Part shown: one piece after another, positions 1 through 13,326 of the stretch
How positions within the stretch are numbered: position 1 is the first letter of the stretch
Layout of the letters: every line of letters starts with the position of its first letter
DNA from: Deinococcus humi
GTDB lineage: Bacteria > Deinococcota > Deinococci > Deinococcales > Deinococcaceae
NCBI RefSeq assembly: GCF_014201875.1
Contig: NZ_JACHFL010000001.1
Span: forward strand, 310,001 to 374,000
Length of the DNA stretch: 64,000 nt
Direction of reading: 5' to 3'
The notes under the pieces: generated by a model
What the model was told of the DNA's origin: nothing
The model's database searches: none
Seen by the model: only the letters and a program-made list of their open reading frames with translations
Position numbers and translations under genes: made by a program

Positions 1-1492
1 CGATCTGGCGGTAATCGGACGGCACCTTGCTCAGGTGCGGCCCGGTCACTTCCAGGAAATAGCCGAACACATTGTTGAAACCCACCTTGAGGTTGCCAAT
101 CCCGGTACGCGCCCGCTCGGAAATCTCCAGCTCGGCCAGCCACGCGCGGTGGCCCACGGCCCCGTTTCGCAGCTCGTCCAGTTCGCCGTGAAAGCCGTCA
201 CGGATCAGGCCGCCGTCCCCGGCGCGGATAGGCGGATCGTCCACCAGGGCGGCGCGGATGCGGGTCACGACTTCGGGCAGGCTGGCCAGACGGGCGCGCA
301 GACCGCCCAGCAGGCCGTCCAGCCCGTCGAGCAGCCGCACCGCCTCGGGCAACAGTTCCAGCGTGCGGGCCAGCGAGGCGACCTCGCGGGGGGTGGCCCG
401 CTTGACCGCCACGCGCGCCGAGAGCCGCTCCAGATCGTGGGCGCGGTACAGCAGTGAACGCACACCGTTTCGAAGGTCAGCGGCGCGGGTGAGGGTTTCC
501 ACGCTGTCCAGCCGGGCACGGATGCTCAGTTCGTCCAGCAAGGGAGCGCGCAGCCAGGCCCGCAAGCGTCGCCGCCCGCCCGCCGTGCGGGTCTGGCACA
601 GCACGTCCATCAGCGTCACACCCCCTGGCGCCTGCGCCGTGAACAGTTCCAACGCCCGCACTGCCGCTTCGGGCAGACGCATATGCGCGCCCGGCTCAAA
701 GCGCACCGCACGGCGTACCATTTTCAGCTCGCCCTGTTGCGTGACCCGCGCGTAGCCCAGCACCGCCCCGCAGGCCCGCCGCAACGCCGCCGAGGTCAGA
801 CTGCCCGGGACCTCGCCCAGCACAGTCTTCAGTTCGTCACAGCAGCCCGCTTCCTCGAAATTGGCCGGGGAGAGCATCACCGGAAAGCGGGTCTGAAAGT
901 CCGAGAGCAGCGCCGGATTCCCGGACAGTTCGGGGGCCAGCAACACCTCCCGTGCGCGCCAGCGCGACAGTTCGTCGTACAGCGCCGAACGGGTGTGGAA
1001 GGCGGCGCATCTGAACTCGCCGGTGCTGACGTCCAGCAGCGCCAGCGCGTAACCGTCCCCGGTGGCCACCGCGGCGAGGTAGTTCTCGTCGGCACTGAGG
1101 TGCCGTTCCTCGGTCACGGTGCCGGGCGTGAGCAGTTGCGTGACCTTGCGCTCCACCAGACCACTGCCCGGTTCTTCTATCTGATCGGCCACCGCCACGC
1201 ACACCCCTGCTGCCAGCAGCCGCTCCACATTGCTGTCCAGTGTCCGCAGCGGAATGCCGGCCATCGGGGTGCTGAAATCCTTGCTGCTCTTGTGGGTCAG
1301 CGCGATGCGCAGCAGCCGGGCCGCGCGCTCGGCGTCCTCACCGAAGGTCTCGTAGAAGTCACCCACCTGAAAGAGCAAGATGGCATGCGGCAGTTGCGCG
1401 GCCACATCATCGCGCATGCGGACATACTGCTCGAGCATTGGCGGCAGCGCCCCATTGCCCGTTCCCTTCAACACGTTCTGAGCCACCCGCAT
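1..1492 (-). CDS. mutS: DNA mismatch repair protein MutS (5' part; C-terminal part lies beyond the left edge)
   Basis: MutS recognises mismatches and small loops and recruits the repair machinery in an ATP-dependent way. The minus strand encodes about 497 residues before the edge. It starts with the MutS N-terminal signature (PPMLEQYVRMRD, then ILLFQVGDFYETFGEDA with the mismatch-probing Phe-x-Glu), continues through connector and lever regions, and ends at HLSKVPSDYRQ, just after the clamp. The ATPase domain is not in the window. I chose the ATG at 1492 because a TATGCT -10 box (1502-1507) sits nine bases upstream, the leaderless arrangement seen repeatedly here; an in-frame ATG at 1528 is the alternative. 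Two hairpins upstream separate it from a small gene. In Deinococcus mutS is usually followed by mutL, which would lie outside the window. Family identification is secure; the start is less so. Confidence 0.93.
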   Translation of the reverse strand, partial: MRVAQNVLKGTGNGALPPMLEQYVRMRDDVAAQLPHAILLFQVGDFYETFGEDAERAARLLRIALTHKSSKDFSTPMAGIPLRTLDSNVERLLAAGVCVAVADQIEEPGSGLVERKVTQLLTPGTVTEERHLSADENYLAAVATGDGYALALLDVSTGEFRCAAFHTRSALYDELSRWRAREVLLAPELSGNPALLSDFQTRFPVMLSPANFEEAGCCDELKTVLGEVPGSLTSAALRRACGAVLGYARVTQQGELKMVRRAVRFEPGAHMRLPEAAVRALELFTAQAPGGVTLMDVLCQTRTAGGRRRLRAWLRAPLLDELSIRARLDSVETLTRAADLRNGVRSLLYRAHDLERLSARVAVKRATPREVASLARTLELLPEAVRLLDGLDGLLGGLRARLASLPEVVTRIRAALVDDPPIRAGDGGLIRDGFHGELDELRNGAVGHRAWLAELEISERARTGIGNLKVGFNNVFGYFLEVTGPHLSKVPSDYRQI

Positions 1493-1569
1493 ATGCGGGG
1501 CAGCATAGCGGGCAGCGGTCGGGGTCATGGAGAGCTGGGCGGCAATGGCGCTCAGGGAAGACTGCGCAA

Positions 1570-1639
1570 AAGGCTGCAGCAGGGTGCTTCAGGAAAATCC
1601 ACCTGCTGCAGCCTTGGTCCCTGGAGATTCACAGGGACC
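1570..1639 (-). terminator. Double hairpin terminator between the 60-aa gene and mutS
   Basis: Reading on the minus strand, a 7-bp perfect stem (1633-1639 with 1616-1622) is followed at once by a 14-bp perfect stem (1602-1615 with 1570-1583, 18-base loop) and then TTTT (AAAA at 1568-1571 on the plus strand). This fits Rho-independent termination before the mutS promoter. Confidence 0.6.
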
Positions 1640-1650
1640 CTCACACTGCT

Positions 1651-1833
1651 CTACACGTCACAGCCCAGTGCCCGCAACAGGTCAAGGTCCGTGATGGGTG
1701 GCACACTGGCACCGAGTGAACTGGAGTGTCCGTCGTTTTGATCGCTGCCCAGGAAAAGCAGGCCCGAAGCGGACACAGTGGCTGGACGCGGAGGGGCAAA
1801 CAGCAAACGAAAACGGCGAATCCAGGTATTCAT
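1651..1833 (-). CDS. Small protein of unknown function, 60 aa
   Basis: I do not recognise this family. The ORF begins with a basic/hydrophobic stretch (MNTWIRRFRLLFAPPRP), has a Gly/Ser/Asp-rich middle, and ends in an acidic-hydrophobic tail with a single Cys (DLDLLRALGCDV). A GAGG Shine-Dalgarno-like sequence (1842-1845) lies eight bases before the ATG; an in-frame GTG at 1842 is a poorer start. Its stop is followed within 60 bases by two back-to-back hairpins, the second with a T run, so it looks like a separate transcription unit upstream of mutS. The size and tail are compatible with a peptide precursor or small membrane-associated protein, but nothing proves either. Overlapping frames on the other strand show no domain. 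Confidence 0.45.
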   Translation of the reverse strand: MNTWIRRFRLLFAPPRPATVSASGLLFLGSDQNDGHSSSLGASVPPITDLDLLRALGCDV

Positions 1834-1995
1834 GTCAGACACCTCATGGGGGCCGGGCAGGGGCGTGGAGCACGGGCGAACTCCTCAAGACGTTCGGATG
1901 GGCGGGGAAGTTATATGCCGCACAGTACATGACCCTGCTGGCCTGCGCCTTGGCTTCCGGCCCATCTCCTCTTGACAGTCCCCTAACATAGGTGG

Positions 1996-2337
1996 ATGGC
2001 TTACGACTCCAGGATGGGTTACGACCCGGACCGCAAATTGACTGAGGGCGACGTGCATGACCTCAAGCCTGACGGATGGTGGGGCGACGACGGCATGCTG
2101 TTCCGCGAATTCACGTTCGACAGCTACCAGGCTGGGGTGGACTTTGCCGTGCAGGTGGCGGCGCTGGCCGAACAGCAGGGACACCACCCGGATATTCATC
2201 TGTTTTACAAACGGGTCAGGCTCAACTACTTCACGCACGATGCGGGCGGGATCACCGGGGCAGACATTGCGGGAGCGCAGGCCGTCAACGATCTGGTGGA
2301 TCTGAGCGCCAAACCCCTGGATGGCGCTGAAAGTTGA
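1996..2337 (+). CDS. 4a-hydroxytetrahydrobiopterin dehydratase (pterin carbinolamine dehydratase)
   Basis: Enzymes of this family dehydrate pterin-4a-carbinolamine during tetrahydrobiopterin recycling; related proteins occur widely in bacteria, often with a role in pterin or molybdopterin cofactor handling. The 113-aa product is full length for the family and has its core: EQQGHHPDIHLFYKRV (paired active-site His) followed by FTHDAGGIT and a conserved Asp. A TAACAT -10 box (1984-1989) six bases before the ATG supports this start and a leaderless mRNA; ATG 2014 is possible. The stop overlaps the TTG start of the thioesterase gene, so the two are probably co-translated. Confidence 0.88.
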   Translation: MAYDSRMGYDPDRKLTEGDVHDLKPDGWWGDDGMLFREFTFDSYQAGVDFAVQVAALAEQQGHHPDIHLFYKRVRLNYFTHDAGGITGADIAGAQAVNDLVDLSAKPLDGAES

Positions 2338-2834
2338 AGCTCAGCATTCCCGACGCCGATACCCTGTGGGCCACGCTGCCTGCCGCACGGCGACACGAGG
2401 TGGTGCTGATGGTGGGCACGGAGCATCTGGACGAGCTGGATCACGTCAACAATACGGTGTATCTGGTGTGGTGCGAGGCGGCGGCACGTGCCCATGCCGA
2501 CCGGCTGAGGATGGGCACCGAAGCGCTGCGCGCGCTGGGCGCGGTGCCCGTGGCCAGGCAGCACGTCATCAACTACCACCGTCCGGCGCTTCTGGGAGAC
2601 CGCCTGCGGGTCCGCACGGCCCTGACGGTTCATGCGGGTGTGCGCAGCGTGCGGGCCTATACCATCGACCGCCTCAACGACGGCGATCCGCCGGAACAGG
2701 GCATTCGCCTGGCGGAGTGCCAGACCGAGTGGGTCTGGGTCGATCCCGTCTCGGGCCGTCCCCGGCGAACACCTGTCGAGGTCATTCGCCGCTTCGGGTT
2801 TACGGTTGAGGGGCCGGGTCAGGAGCAAGGGTAA
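2334..2834 (+). CDS. Acyl-CoA thioesterase, hotdog fold (4HBT/YbgC-like)
   Basis: A 166-aa single-domain hotdog protein. The segment HLDELDHVNNTVYLVWCEAA matches the 4HBT active-site helix (the D-x-x-x-HVNN-xx-Y signature), followed by the expected beta strands. Such enzymes hydrolyse acyl-CoA thioesters; the substrate cannot be inferred. The TTG at 2334, overlapping the upstream stop in TTGA, gives the N-terminal strand the fold needs; the first in-frame ATG (2409) would cut into the fold. It is coupled to the pterin dehydratase gene, though no functional link is obvious. Its transcript probably ends at the shared hairpin near 2991-3026. Confidence 0.8.
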   Translation: MKLSIPDADTLWATLPAARRHEVVLMVGTEHLDELDHVNNTVYLVWCEAAARAHADRLRMGTEALRALGAVPVARQHVINYHRPALLGDRLRVRTALTVHAGVRSVRAYTIDRLNDGDPPEQGIRLAECQTEWVWVDPVSGRPRRTPVEVIRRFGFTVEGPGQEQG

Positions 2835-2990
2835 AACTGGTCCTTCACCCGAAGAGCTGGCCGAGATGCTCTGACCGGAGGCGCTCAGAGCCCCATGAAC
2901 AGCCCGGCGCGCCAGAGGCTGCGCCTGCGAACGCTCCATTGCCGCTGGATCAGAGCGCGGGGCATCCCTCTTATTAACAGTACCAGCAAA

Positions 2991-3026
2991 ACGTCCCCGC
3001 CTCCAGATCGGAAGCGGGGGCGTTTT
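2991..3026. terminator. Bidirectional terminator between thioesterase gene and gyrB
   Basis: A 10-bp stem (2991-3000 with 3014-3023, one wobble pair) is followed by TTTT on the plus strand and preceded by AAAA on it, so it can end transcription from either side. Confidence 0.75.
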
Positions 3027-3037
3027 AGGGCGGAGCT

Positions 3038-5190
<2,153 letters not shown>

Positions 5191-5195
5191 TAAAA

Positions 5196-5212
5196 TTACG
5201 TATATGACATAA
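5196..5212 (-). promoter_or_regulatory. Radiation/desiccation response motif (RDRM), DdrO operator candidate
   Basis: The minus-strand 17-mer TTATGTCATATACGTAA matches the published RDRM consensus TTATGTCATTGACATAA at 14 of 17 positions, including the first nine, and lies five bases upstream of the gyrB -35 box. gyrB is an established RDR-regulon gene in Deinococcus. RDRMs are bound by the repressor DdrO, which the metalloprotease PprI (IrrE) cleaves after damage. Confidence 0.8.
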
Positions 5213-5359
5213 TTGAGCTGTGGTGTTTGGAGCGTCTTAAAACCCTGTCCTGGCACGGAATTCGAGGGGTTGTCAGGAAGGACTGGGGCAGGCAGGAGCA
5301 CTGAAGTTCTGCTTCTGACTTCGGGGCGCTTTTATGGTGCAGCATCGAAAGACAGAGAT

Positions 5360-5392
5360 GCGGCCCCAGACCTCCGAGAAGGCTGGGACCGC
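5360..5392 (-). terminator. Hairpin downstream of rnr
   Basis: A 10-bp stem (5360-5369 with 5383-5392, one wobble) with a 13-base loop lies just after the rnr stop on the minus strand. It has only a weak T-rich tail, so intrinsic termination is plausible but not certain. No gene was seen between here and the gyrB promoter. Confidence 0.45.
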
Positions 5393-5423
5393 GTCATTGA
5401 TCTTGAAGCCTGACTTGCGGGGT

Positions 5424-8400
5424 TTACTCGGTGCCGTTGCCGGTGCCCCGGCGCCCCCGGCGGCGGCGGCGGCGTTTGGCGTCGTCGCTCTGGGCCGCGC
5501 TCGACTGCTCGGGCTGCGACGCCGCTGCCTGAGCCTGAGCGGCCTGCGGCGCGGCCTGACGCTGCCCCTGCGGACGGCCATTCGGACGGCCCACCGCGCC
5601 CCGATCATTGCCGCCGCGCGTGTGGCCGCGCTCCCCGCGTGAAGCGCTACCGCGGTTGTTGCTGCCGCGCTCCTGCACTCCACGCCCGCCCCGGTTGAAG
5701 TCGCGGCGACCACCGCCGTCGTTCCCGTCCTCGGGGGGCATGTTCTCCAGCGTCCAGTCGCCGAAGTACATGCGCTGCACGGTGATGTTCACGGGGCGCA
5801 GGTGCTCGTTGCGGGGGCGCTCCAGCGTGACCACACGGCGCGCGCCGCGGCGGGGGCCGGAGTGGCCGCCACTGTTGCCGCCCTCGGGGCCGTCCATCCG
5901 GACTCCCCCGAAGGTGCGGGCCTGCTGACCCCGGCCCTGGCCCTGTTGGCCCCGGCCACGCCCCCCCTGGCGGGGGGAGGCGTCGGCGGAGGACGACGCG
6001 GCGGGGGCCGGGTCATCAAGCGTGAACTTGCGCGGCTCGCTCACGGGAACGTTCTGCAGTTTTTCGCGCTTTTCCTGCTCGCGGTCCTCGCGGCGGCGGG
6101 CGCGCGGTTTGACGGGTGAATCCATGTCGTTCTCCTCGTTGAAATTGCCGGGCCTGTACTCCGGGTCGGTGGGATCGGCCAGCGTGAAATCGGTCTGACG
6201 GGCCAGCGGCTTGACGCTGCTGACGGTGACGGTCACGGTGTCGCCCAGGCGGTAGCTCTTGCCCCGGCTGCGTCCCCGCAGCATCTGCGCGTCTTCCAGG
6301 TACACGTAGTAATCGTCGTCCAGGTTGCTGATGTGCAGCTTGCCTTCCACGCCGTTGTCCAGCATGACGTACAGGCCGCTGGCGACCACACCCGACACGT
6401 TGCCGGGGAAGGACTCGCCCAGGTGCTCCTGCGCCCACTTGGCCTGGTAGTACTTGGTCAGGTCACGCTCGGCCTCGGAAGCCGTGCGTTCGCGTTCGCT
6501 GGTGTGGTCGCCCATGCCGGGCAGGCGGCCCTGCAACTGCGCGACCTCGCGGTTGCCAGCCCTCAGTTCACCGCTAAGGATGCCCTTGATGACGCGGTGG
6601 ACCAACAGGTCCGGGTAACGCCGGATCGGCGAGGTGAAGTGCAGGTACTCGTCGAAGGCCAGCCCGAAGTGACCCAGGTTCTCTCCCGCGTACTTGGCCT
6701 GCTGCATGGAACGCAGCAGCAGCGTGTTCACGACGCTCTCGCGGTTGGTGCCGCGCACTTCCTTGAGGACCGCCTGATACGCCTGGGGCGTCGGCTCGCC
6801 GCCGGGGAAGGCGAAGCCCAGGCGCCCGATGGCCGCCGTCACGTCCTGAAAGCGCTGCAGCGTGGGTTCCTCGTGGATGCGGAAAAGGGCCGGAATCTCG
6901 CGCTGGATCAGGAAGTGGGCCACCACCTTGTTCGCCAGCAGCATCAGGTCCTCGATCATGCCGCGCGCCGTTTCCTCGCGGATCGGGATCAGCTCCATGC
7001 GTCCGTCCTTGCCCACGTCGACCTTGACCTCACGCAGCTTGAAGTCGAGGCTGCCCTCGCGCAGCCGCTTCTGCCGCAGCTTGGTGGTGATCTTCAGCAG
7101 CAGGTGCAGGTCACCCTCCAGGTTGCGGGCCGCCTCGGGCAACGTGGCGGTGGCCTCGCTGTAGGCCTGCACCTCGTCGTAGGTCAGCCGCGCCTTGGAG
7201 TTGATCACGCTGGGCGCGATCTTGACGTCCAGAATGTCGCCCTCGGCGGACAGCTCTATCAGGGCGGTCAGGGTCAGGCGGTCCTGGTAGGGCACCAGGC
7301 TGCACACGCCATTGCTGAGGTGTTCAGGGAGCATCGGCAGCACGCGGCCTGGCAGGTACACGCTGGTGGCGCGGGCGTAGGCTTCCTCGTCCAGCGGGCT
7401 GCCCTCCTGCACGTAATGGCTGACGTCGGCGATGTGCACGCCCACCACGAAGTTGCCCTCCGGCGTGGGCTGAATGTGGATGGCGTCGTCAAAGTCCTTG
7501 GCGTCGCGCCCGTCCACTGTGAAGATGTTGTACTCGCGCAGGTCCAGGCGGCCACGCAGCGCCGCCGCCGGAATCTCGGTGGGAATGGTACTGGCCTGCG
7601 CCGTCACCTCGTCCGGGAACTCGCCGCGCAGCCCGAACTTGACGATGACCGCCTCGGTCTCGGTCTCAGGATCGTCCTCGGCGCCCAGCACGCGTGTAAC
7701 CTGTCCGAAGACCTCGTCCTCGCCGGTGTTCTCGGGCCAGAACAGCTCGGTGACGACGCGCGCGCCCGCTGCCAGTTCCTCGATTCCTTCCGGCAGCACC
7801 AGGATGCGGTGGCGGGCACGGTGATCGTCGGGGCGCAGGATCGGGTGGCCGTGGTTGTATTCCAGCGTGCCCACCAGCTGTTTGTAGGCGCGCTGCACGA
7901 TGCGGACCACGCTGGCGCGCGGACTGCCATCGCCCTTCTGACCGCGCCGGGGGCCGCCCCGCCCACCCTCACCGCGTCCAGTGTCGCCCCGGCCCTCCAT
8001 TCTCACCAGCACGATGTCGCCGTTCCAGGCTTCCAGGGTCTGCTCGGCAGGAACGTAGAAATCCTCGCCGCCGCTGTCGGGAATCACGAAGCCGAAGCCT
8101 GCCGCCGACGCCTGGAAGCGCCCCCGCACCAGGCTCATGGCCTCGGGCAGACCGTAGGTCTTCTTGCGGGTGCGGATGACCTGGCCTTCCTCTACCAGCG
8201 CGTCCAGCAGCGCTTCCAGCTCACGCCAGCCACCGATGCGGTTGATGGCCTGGCGGGTAAAGGTACGTTCCAGGTCCCGCACATGCACGGGGCGCCCCAG
8301 CTTGCGCAGCTGGCCGACCACCAGCTCACGCTCGGGGCTGGCGGGCTGGGCGTCCTGCTGCTCCTGCGCCGCCGTTTCCCGGGCGTCCTGCGCAGGCTGC

Positions 8401-9431
8401 GCTTCAACCGCACTGGCCTGGACCAGGGGTTCCTGGGGTTGAACGCGCTTGACCCGGCCCCCGCGCCCGCGCGGCTTGGGTTCGGGCTGCGCGCCGGACG
8501 CTTCCTGCACGGCCAGGGTCGAGTCCACCGCTGGCACCGCATCGGGGGCGGCCACCACCTGCACGGCCTGGGCCGTTTCCGGCTCCAGATCCACCGCTTC
8601 CACGCCGCTCAGGACGTCGGGCAGGGGCGTGTCAGGGAGGGTCTTCCTGCGCCCCCGCGTCTTCTTGGGCACTTCCAGGATCAGCGGCCCGTCAGCCTCG
8701 GCAGCCTCGCTATGAAGCGTCTGGGGCTGCGGTTGTTCGACCGAGGCGGTCTCAGTTGACTCGACGTCGACTGTCGCCGCTTCGGTCTTTCTGGGCTTAC
8801 GGCCGCGGCGGGCAGGCTTGGGGGCTTCCGCTTCGGGAGCGGCGTCCTCTGCCGCCTCCAGCACGGGTGTATCCGTCACAACCGACCCTGTCTCCGCCTC
8901 GTGGGACTCGGCGGACGCTTCGGGCGCCGCGGCAGGCTCAGCCTTTGCGGCGGCCTTACGGCCCCGGCGCTTGGGTTCTGCGGGGACCGAGACCTCGGTC
9001 TGGGCTTCGGCAGCAGGCTCAGCCTGCGTAGCAGGCGTCTTGCGCGGCTGCCTGCCCTTTCTGGGCGGCGTGGGAGCGGGTTCCTCTATGATCACGGGAA
9101 CAGTCGCCTCTGCCTCGGTCGAAGCGGCCTCTTCCCGGGCCACGGCGGCAGGCTTTCGGCCCCTGCGCGCTGTCTTTTGGGGCTGAGCCTGCTCCGCCTG
9201 AGGGGCCTCGGCATTCTCCGCCTCAACGGATATCTGCGGCTGGGCTTTGGCTGTGCGGGCCACTGTTTTCTTTTTTGAAGGCGTGGGTTGCGCCACGGCT
9301 TCTGGGGCGGCATCTGCCGCCGGGAGCGCGGCTTTCCGGGGCCGCTGGCCTGTCTTCTTCACTGGTTTTTCGGATCCGGCGCTGGGCTGTGGGGCTTCCT
9401 GCGCCGCGTCCTGCTTTTTCACTTTAGGCAT
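5424..9431 (-). CDS. rnr: Ribonuclease R with very long basic N-terminal and RG-rich C-terminal extensions
   Basis: RNase R is a processive 3'-5' exoribonuclease that degrades structured RNA and takes part in rRNA and mRNA quality control. The catalytic core is clear: a winged-helix-like segment (about residues 363-420), cold-shock region, RNB domain with the Asp cluster DGRDAKDFDDAIH near 640-650 and TSPIRRYPDLLVHR near 925, then an S1 domain (about 1010-1080). At 1335 aa it is far longer than the usual 700-800. The first 360 residues are Ala/Pro/Glu/Lys-rich with repeated RRGRKP-like, AT-hook-like motifs, and the last 250 are Gly/Arg/Asn-rich, ending in a poly-Arg patch. Both look disordered and nucleic-acid binding. 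The ATG has AGGTG upstream. The long plus-strand open frames opposite it are composition artefacts. Confidence 0.93.
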   Translation of the reverse strand: MPKVKKQDAAQEAPQPSAGSEKPVKKTGQRPRKAALPAADAAPEAVAQPTPSKKKTVARTAKAQPQISVEAENAEAPQAEQAQPQKTARRGRKPAAVAREEAASTEAEATVPVIIEEPAPTPPRKGRQPRKTPATQAEPAAEAQTEVSVPAEPKRRGRKAAAKAEPAAAPEASAESHEAETGSVVTDTPVLEAAEDAAPEAEAPKPARRGRKPRKTEAATVDVESTETASVEQPQPQTLHSEAAEADGPLILEVPKKTRGRRKTLPDTPLPDVLSGVEAVDLEPETAQAVQVVAAPDAVPAVDSTLAVQEASGAQPEPKPRGRGGRVKRVQPQEPLVQASAVEAQPAQDARETAAQEQQDAQPASPERELVVGQLRKLGRPVHVRDLERTFTRQAINRIGGWRELEALLDALVEEGQVIRTRKKTYGLPEAMSLVRGRFQASAAGFGFVIPDSGGEDFYVPAEQTLEAWNGDIVLVRMEGRGDTGRGEGGRGGPRRGQKGDGSPRASVVRIVQRAYKQLVGTLEYNHGHPILRPDDHRARHRILVLPEGIEELAAGARVVTELFWPENTGEDEVFGQVTRVLGAEDDPETETEAVIVKFGLRGEFPDEVTAQASTIPTEIPAAALRGRLDLREYNIFTVDGRDAKDFDDAIHIQPTPEGNFVVGVHIADVSHYVQEGSPLDEEAYARATSVYLPGRVLPMLPEHLSNGVCSLVPYQDRLTLTALIELSAEGDILDVKIAPSVINSKARLTYDEVQAYSEATATLPEAARNLEGDLHLLLKITTKLRQKRLREGSLDFKLREVKVDVGKDGRMELIPIREETARGMIEDLMLLANKVVAHFLIQREIPALFRIHEEPTLQRFQDVTAAIGRLGFAFPGGEPTPQAYQAVLKEVRGTNRESVVNTLLLRSMQQAKYAGENLGHFGLAFDEYLHFTSPIRRYPDLLVHRVIKGILSGELRAGNREVAQLQGRLPGMGDHTSERERTASEAERDLTKYYQAKWAQEHLGESFPGNVSGVVASGLYVMLDNGVEGKLHISNLDDDYYVYLEDAQMLRGRSRGKSYRLGDTVTVTVSSVKPLARQTDFTLADPTDPEYRPGNFNEENDMDSPVKPRARRREDREQEKREKLQNVPVSEPRKFTLDDPAPAASSSADASPRQGGRGRGQQGQGRGQQARTFGGVRMDGPEGGNSGGHSGPRRGARRVVTLERPRNEHLRPVNITVQRMYFGDWTLENMPPEDGNDGGGRRDFNRGGRGVQERGSNNRGSASRGERGHTRGGNDRGAVGRPNGRPQGQRQAAPQAAQAQAAASQPEQSSAAQSDDAKRRRRRRGRRGTGNGTE

Positions 9432-9788
9432 TCACGCACCTGGTTACTCAGGACGCGCCCGTGGGGGTTATGTCGTGGGCGCACACCGATTCCGGCCGGT
9501 CTTCAAATCTGGCGCTAGGATCTCGGCGCGCGCGGCCCGCCCACGGGCAACTGGTTATCGCTTCCTCGGGTTTGCGCCTTCTGGTGCCACGGCCCACTGC
9601 TCGGGGCCAGTCTGGCGGCGCTGTCCTGAAACCCGGCAGCGAACGCAGCATAACACGCCGGAGCTAAAGCCAACCTGATCCAGCTTGGTTTTGCGTGAAG
9701 ATCAGTGGGAGCCAGACGATCCCCAGGCAGGAGCAATTGCCACACACGCTTGTATGGATGCCCCGGCCGCCGCGCTATGCTGCCGGGC
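9432..9788. other. Divergent rnr-rel intergenic region
   Basis: About 350 bases with no gene that I can support. It should hold the rnr promoter, for which I find no convincing box, and it holds the rel -10 box TATGCT at 9776-9781. A partial RDRM-like half site at 9468-9474 looks too weak to call. Confidence 0.5.
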
Positions 9789-12109
<2,321 letters not shown>

Positions 12110-12113
<4 letters not shown>

Positions 12114-12253
12114 GCGGGCCAGCACGCAACGTCCCTGTCACCGCGGCCTCCGCCTCTCCCCTGCCGCGCGCCGTGATGCGCGGAGTGCCAGTGCCCACCG
12201 CTTCTCCTGAACTCCTGAGCAAATTGGCGCGGGGCAGCGCGGGGGCCATATGA
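12110..12253 (+). CDS. Small ORF (47 codons) coupled between rel and a TPR-like gene
   Basis: A GTG-initiated ORF starts inside the rel stop codon (GTGA, 12110-12113) and ends inside the start of the next gene (ATGA, 12250-12253). It therefore exactly bridges the gap with four-base overlaps at both ends. The product is Pro/Ala/Arg-rich, with segments such as [14 protein letters not shown] and [13 protein letters not shown], and has no domain I recognise. The double overlap is what translational coupling would produce. In GC-rich DNA an open frame of this length can also arise by chance, so conservation is needed. Confidence 0.45.
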
Positions 12254-13224
12254 GCCTCACGCTGATCCCTGATCTGGGAGACCTGCTGCGCCTGAACCCG
12301 CAGTACAACGCCGGAACCATGGTGGAACTGCTGCGCCATCTGGGAATAGGGGAAGTCCTGTGGGCCAGCGACGGTGACCCGGACCATCCCCTGCGTGACG
12401 CGCTGCCCGCCGCCCGGATCAGCATCCGCGACGGTTTTACCCTGGACTGGGAGTGGGCAGAGGCTGAACACGGGCAGCTCCAGGGCTTCCTGAGCCAGTA
12501 CCCACAGGGCCGCGAGCGCCTGCGCGAGGCCGCCGCGGCCGAGCGTGACTTCGCCGCGCTGGTCACCACGCCCATGACCCCCACGCGGGTGATGGGCGTT
12601 GAGGTGCTGGAGGCCGCCCGCGTCTACCACGCGGCCTTGCGCGCCGCGCTGGACGAGGGGCCGGGCACGCACTGGCGGGAGCGGCGGCTGTCGGAACTCG
12701 CGGCGAGGCTGACCGGGCAGTCCGGCGCGGTGATCGCCCCGCTGGACGATCTGCCCGGGCTGCTGGAGACGCTGCCGGACGCGCAGCTGCCCGACCTGAC
12801 GGCCTTTGCTCCTGGCGAGACCAGTCGCCTGCGCGCCCTGGCAGACCGCGCCTGGCAGCTGCGCGAGGATGATGACCTGAACGCCCTGCTGGCTGCCCTA
12901 GAGCGCGAGACCGGGGACGCCGTGACGCCGGGGGCCGAGCTGGCCGCCGCCGCCGCCAGCATCTACCTGGCGGTTGGTGAGCTGGCTGCCGCCCGCGAGC
13001 TGCTGGAGCGCGCCGCCCACGCGCTGACCGATGAGCTGCCGCGCAGTCTGGCCGGACTGACGCTGGCCCGGCTGGGGCAGGTGCGCGACGCCCAGGGGGA
13101 TAGGGAGCTGGCCATGCGCACCTACCGGGCCGTGCTGGCCCTGAACCACGCCCCTGCCGTCGCCCGCGCCGCGGCGGAGGCTGGTCTGAAGGAGCCGTTC
13201 AGACTAAACCTGGAAACGGAATAA
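12250..13224 (+). CDS. Conserved hypothetical protein with TPR-like C-terminal half
   Basis: 324 aa, soluble, acidic, with no signal peptide. The N-terminal third is an alpha/beta region I do not recognise ([21 protein letters not shown]). From about residue 230 onward the sequence is Ala/Leu-rich paired helices ([22 protein letters not shown], then [26 protein letters not shown]) that read as two tetratricopeptide-like repeats, suggesting protein-protein interaction. It follows rel and the 47-codon ORF with overlapping codons, so a role linked to stringent control is possible but inferred from position only. No good Shine-Dalgarno precedes the ATG, consistent with coupling. Confidence 0.7.
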   Translation: MSLTLIPDLGDLLRLNPQYNAGTMVELLRHLGIGEVLWASDGDPDHPLRDALPAARISIRDGFTLDWEWAEAEHGQLQGFLSQYPQGRERLREAAAAERDFAALVTTPMTPTRVMGVEVLEAARVYHAALRAALDEGPGTHWRERRLSELAARLTGQSGAVIAPLDDLPGLLETLPDAQLPDLTAFAPGETSRLRALADRAWQLREDDDLNALLAALERETGDAVTPGAELAAAAASIYLAVGELAAARELLERAAHALTDELPRSLAGLTLARLGQVRDAQGDRELAMRTYRAVLALNHAPAVARAAAEAGLKEPFRLNLETE

Positions 13225-13326
13225 CCTCAGCGCATCTCCCGGTGCGGCCTGGGTTGCCGCCGCTCTCCGGACCCCTTCCCCCTTTCGGCGGACGCCTTTG
13301 CGGCCCGCGGGCCGTAGCTTCGTCGC

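Noticed and set aside
6333..8759. Long plus-strand open frame opposite rnr (about 800 codons), and similar long antisense frames opposite gyrB, rel and dnaG
   Set aside because: They are mirrors of codon bias in GC-rich genes. Their translations are low-complexity His/Leu/Arg/Gln-rich with no domain, while the opposite strand encodes conserved proteins.
9468..9484. RDRM-like sequence TTATGTCGTGGGC upstream of rnr
   Set aside because: Only the left half site matches the consensus (about 11 of 17), and no promoter is evident near it.
9705..9788. ATG starts upstream of GTG 9789 for rel
   Set aside because: They lie in or before the TATGCT -10 box, lack ribosome-binding sites and add non-family residues.
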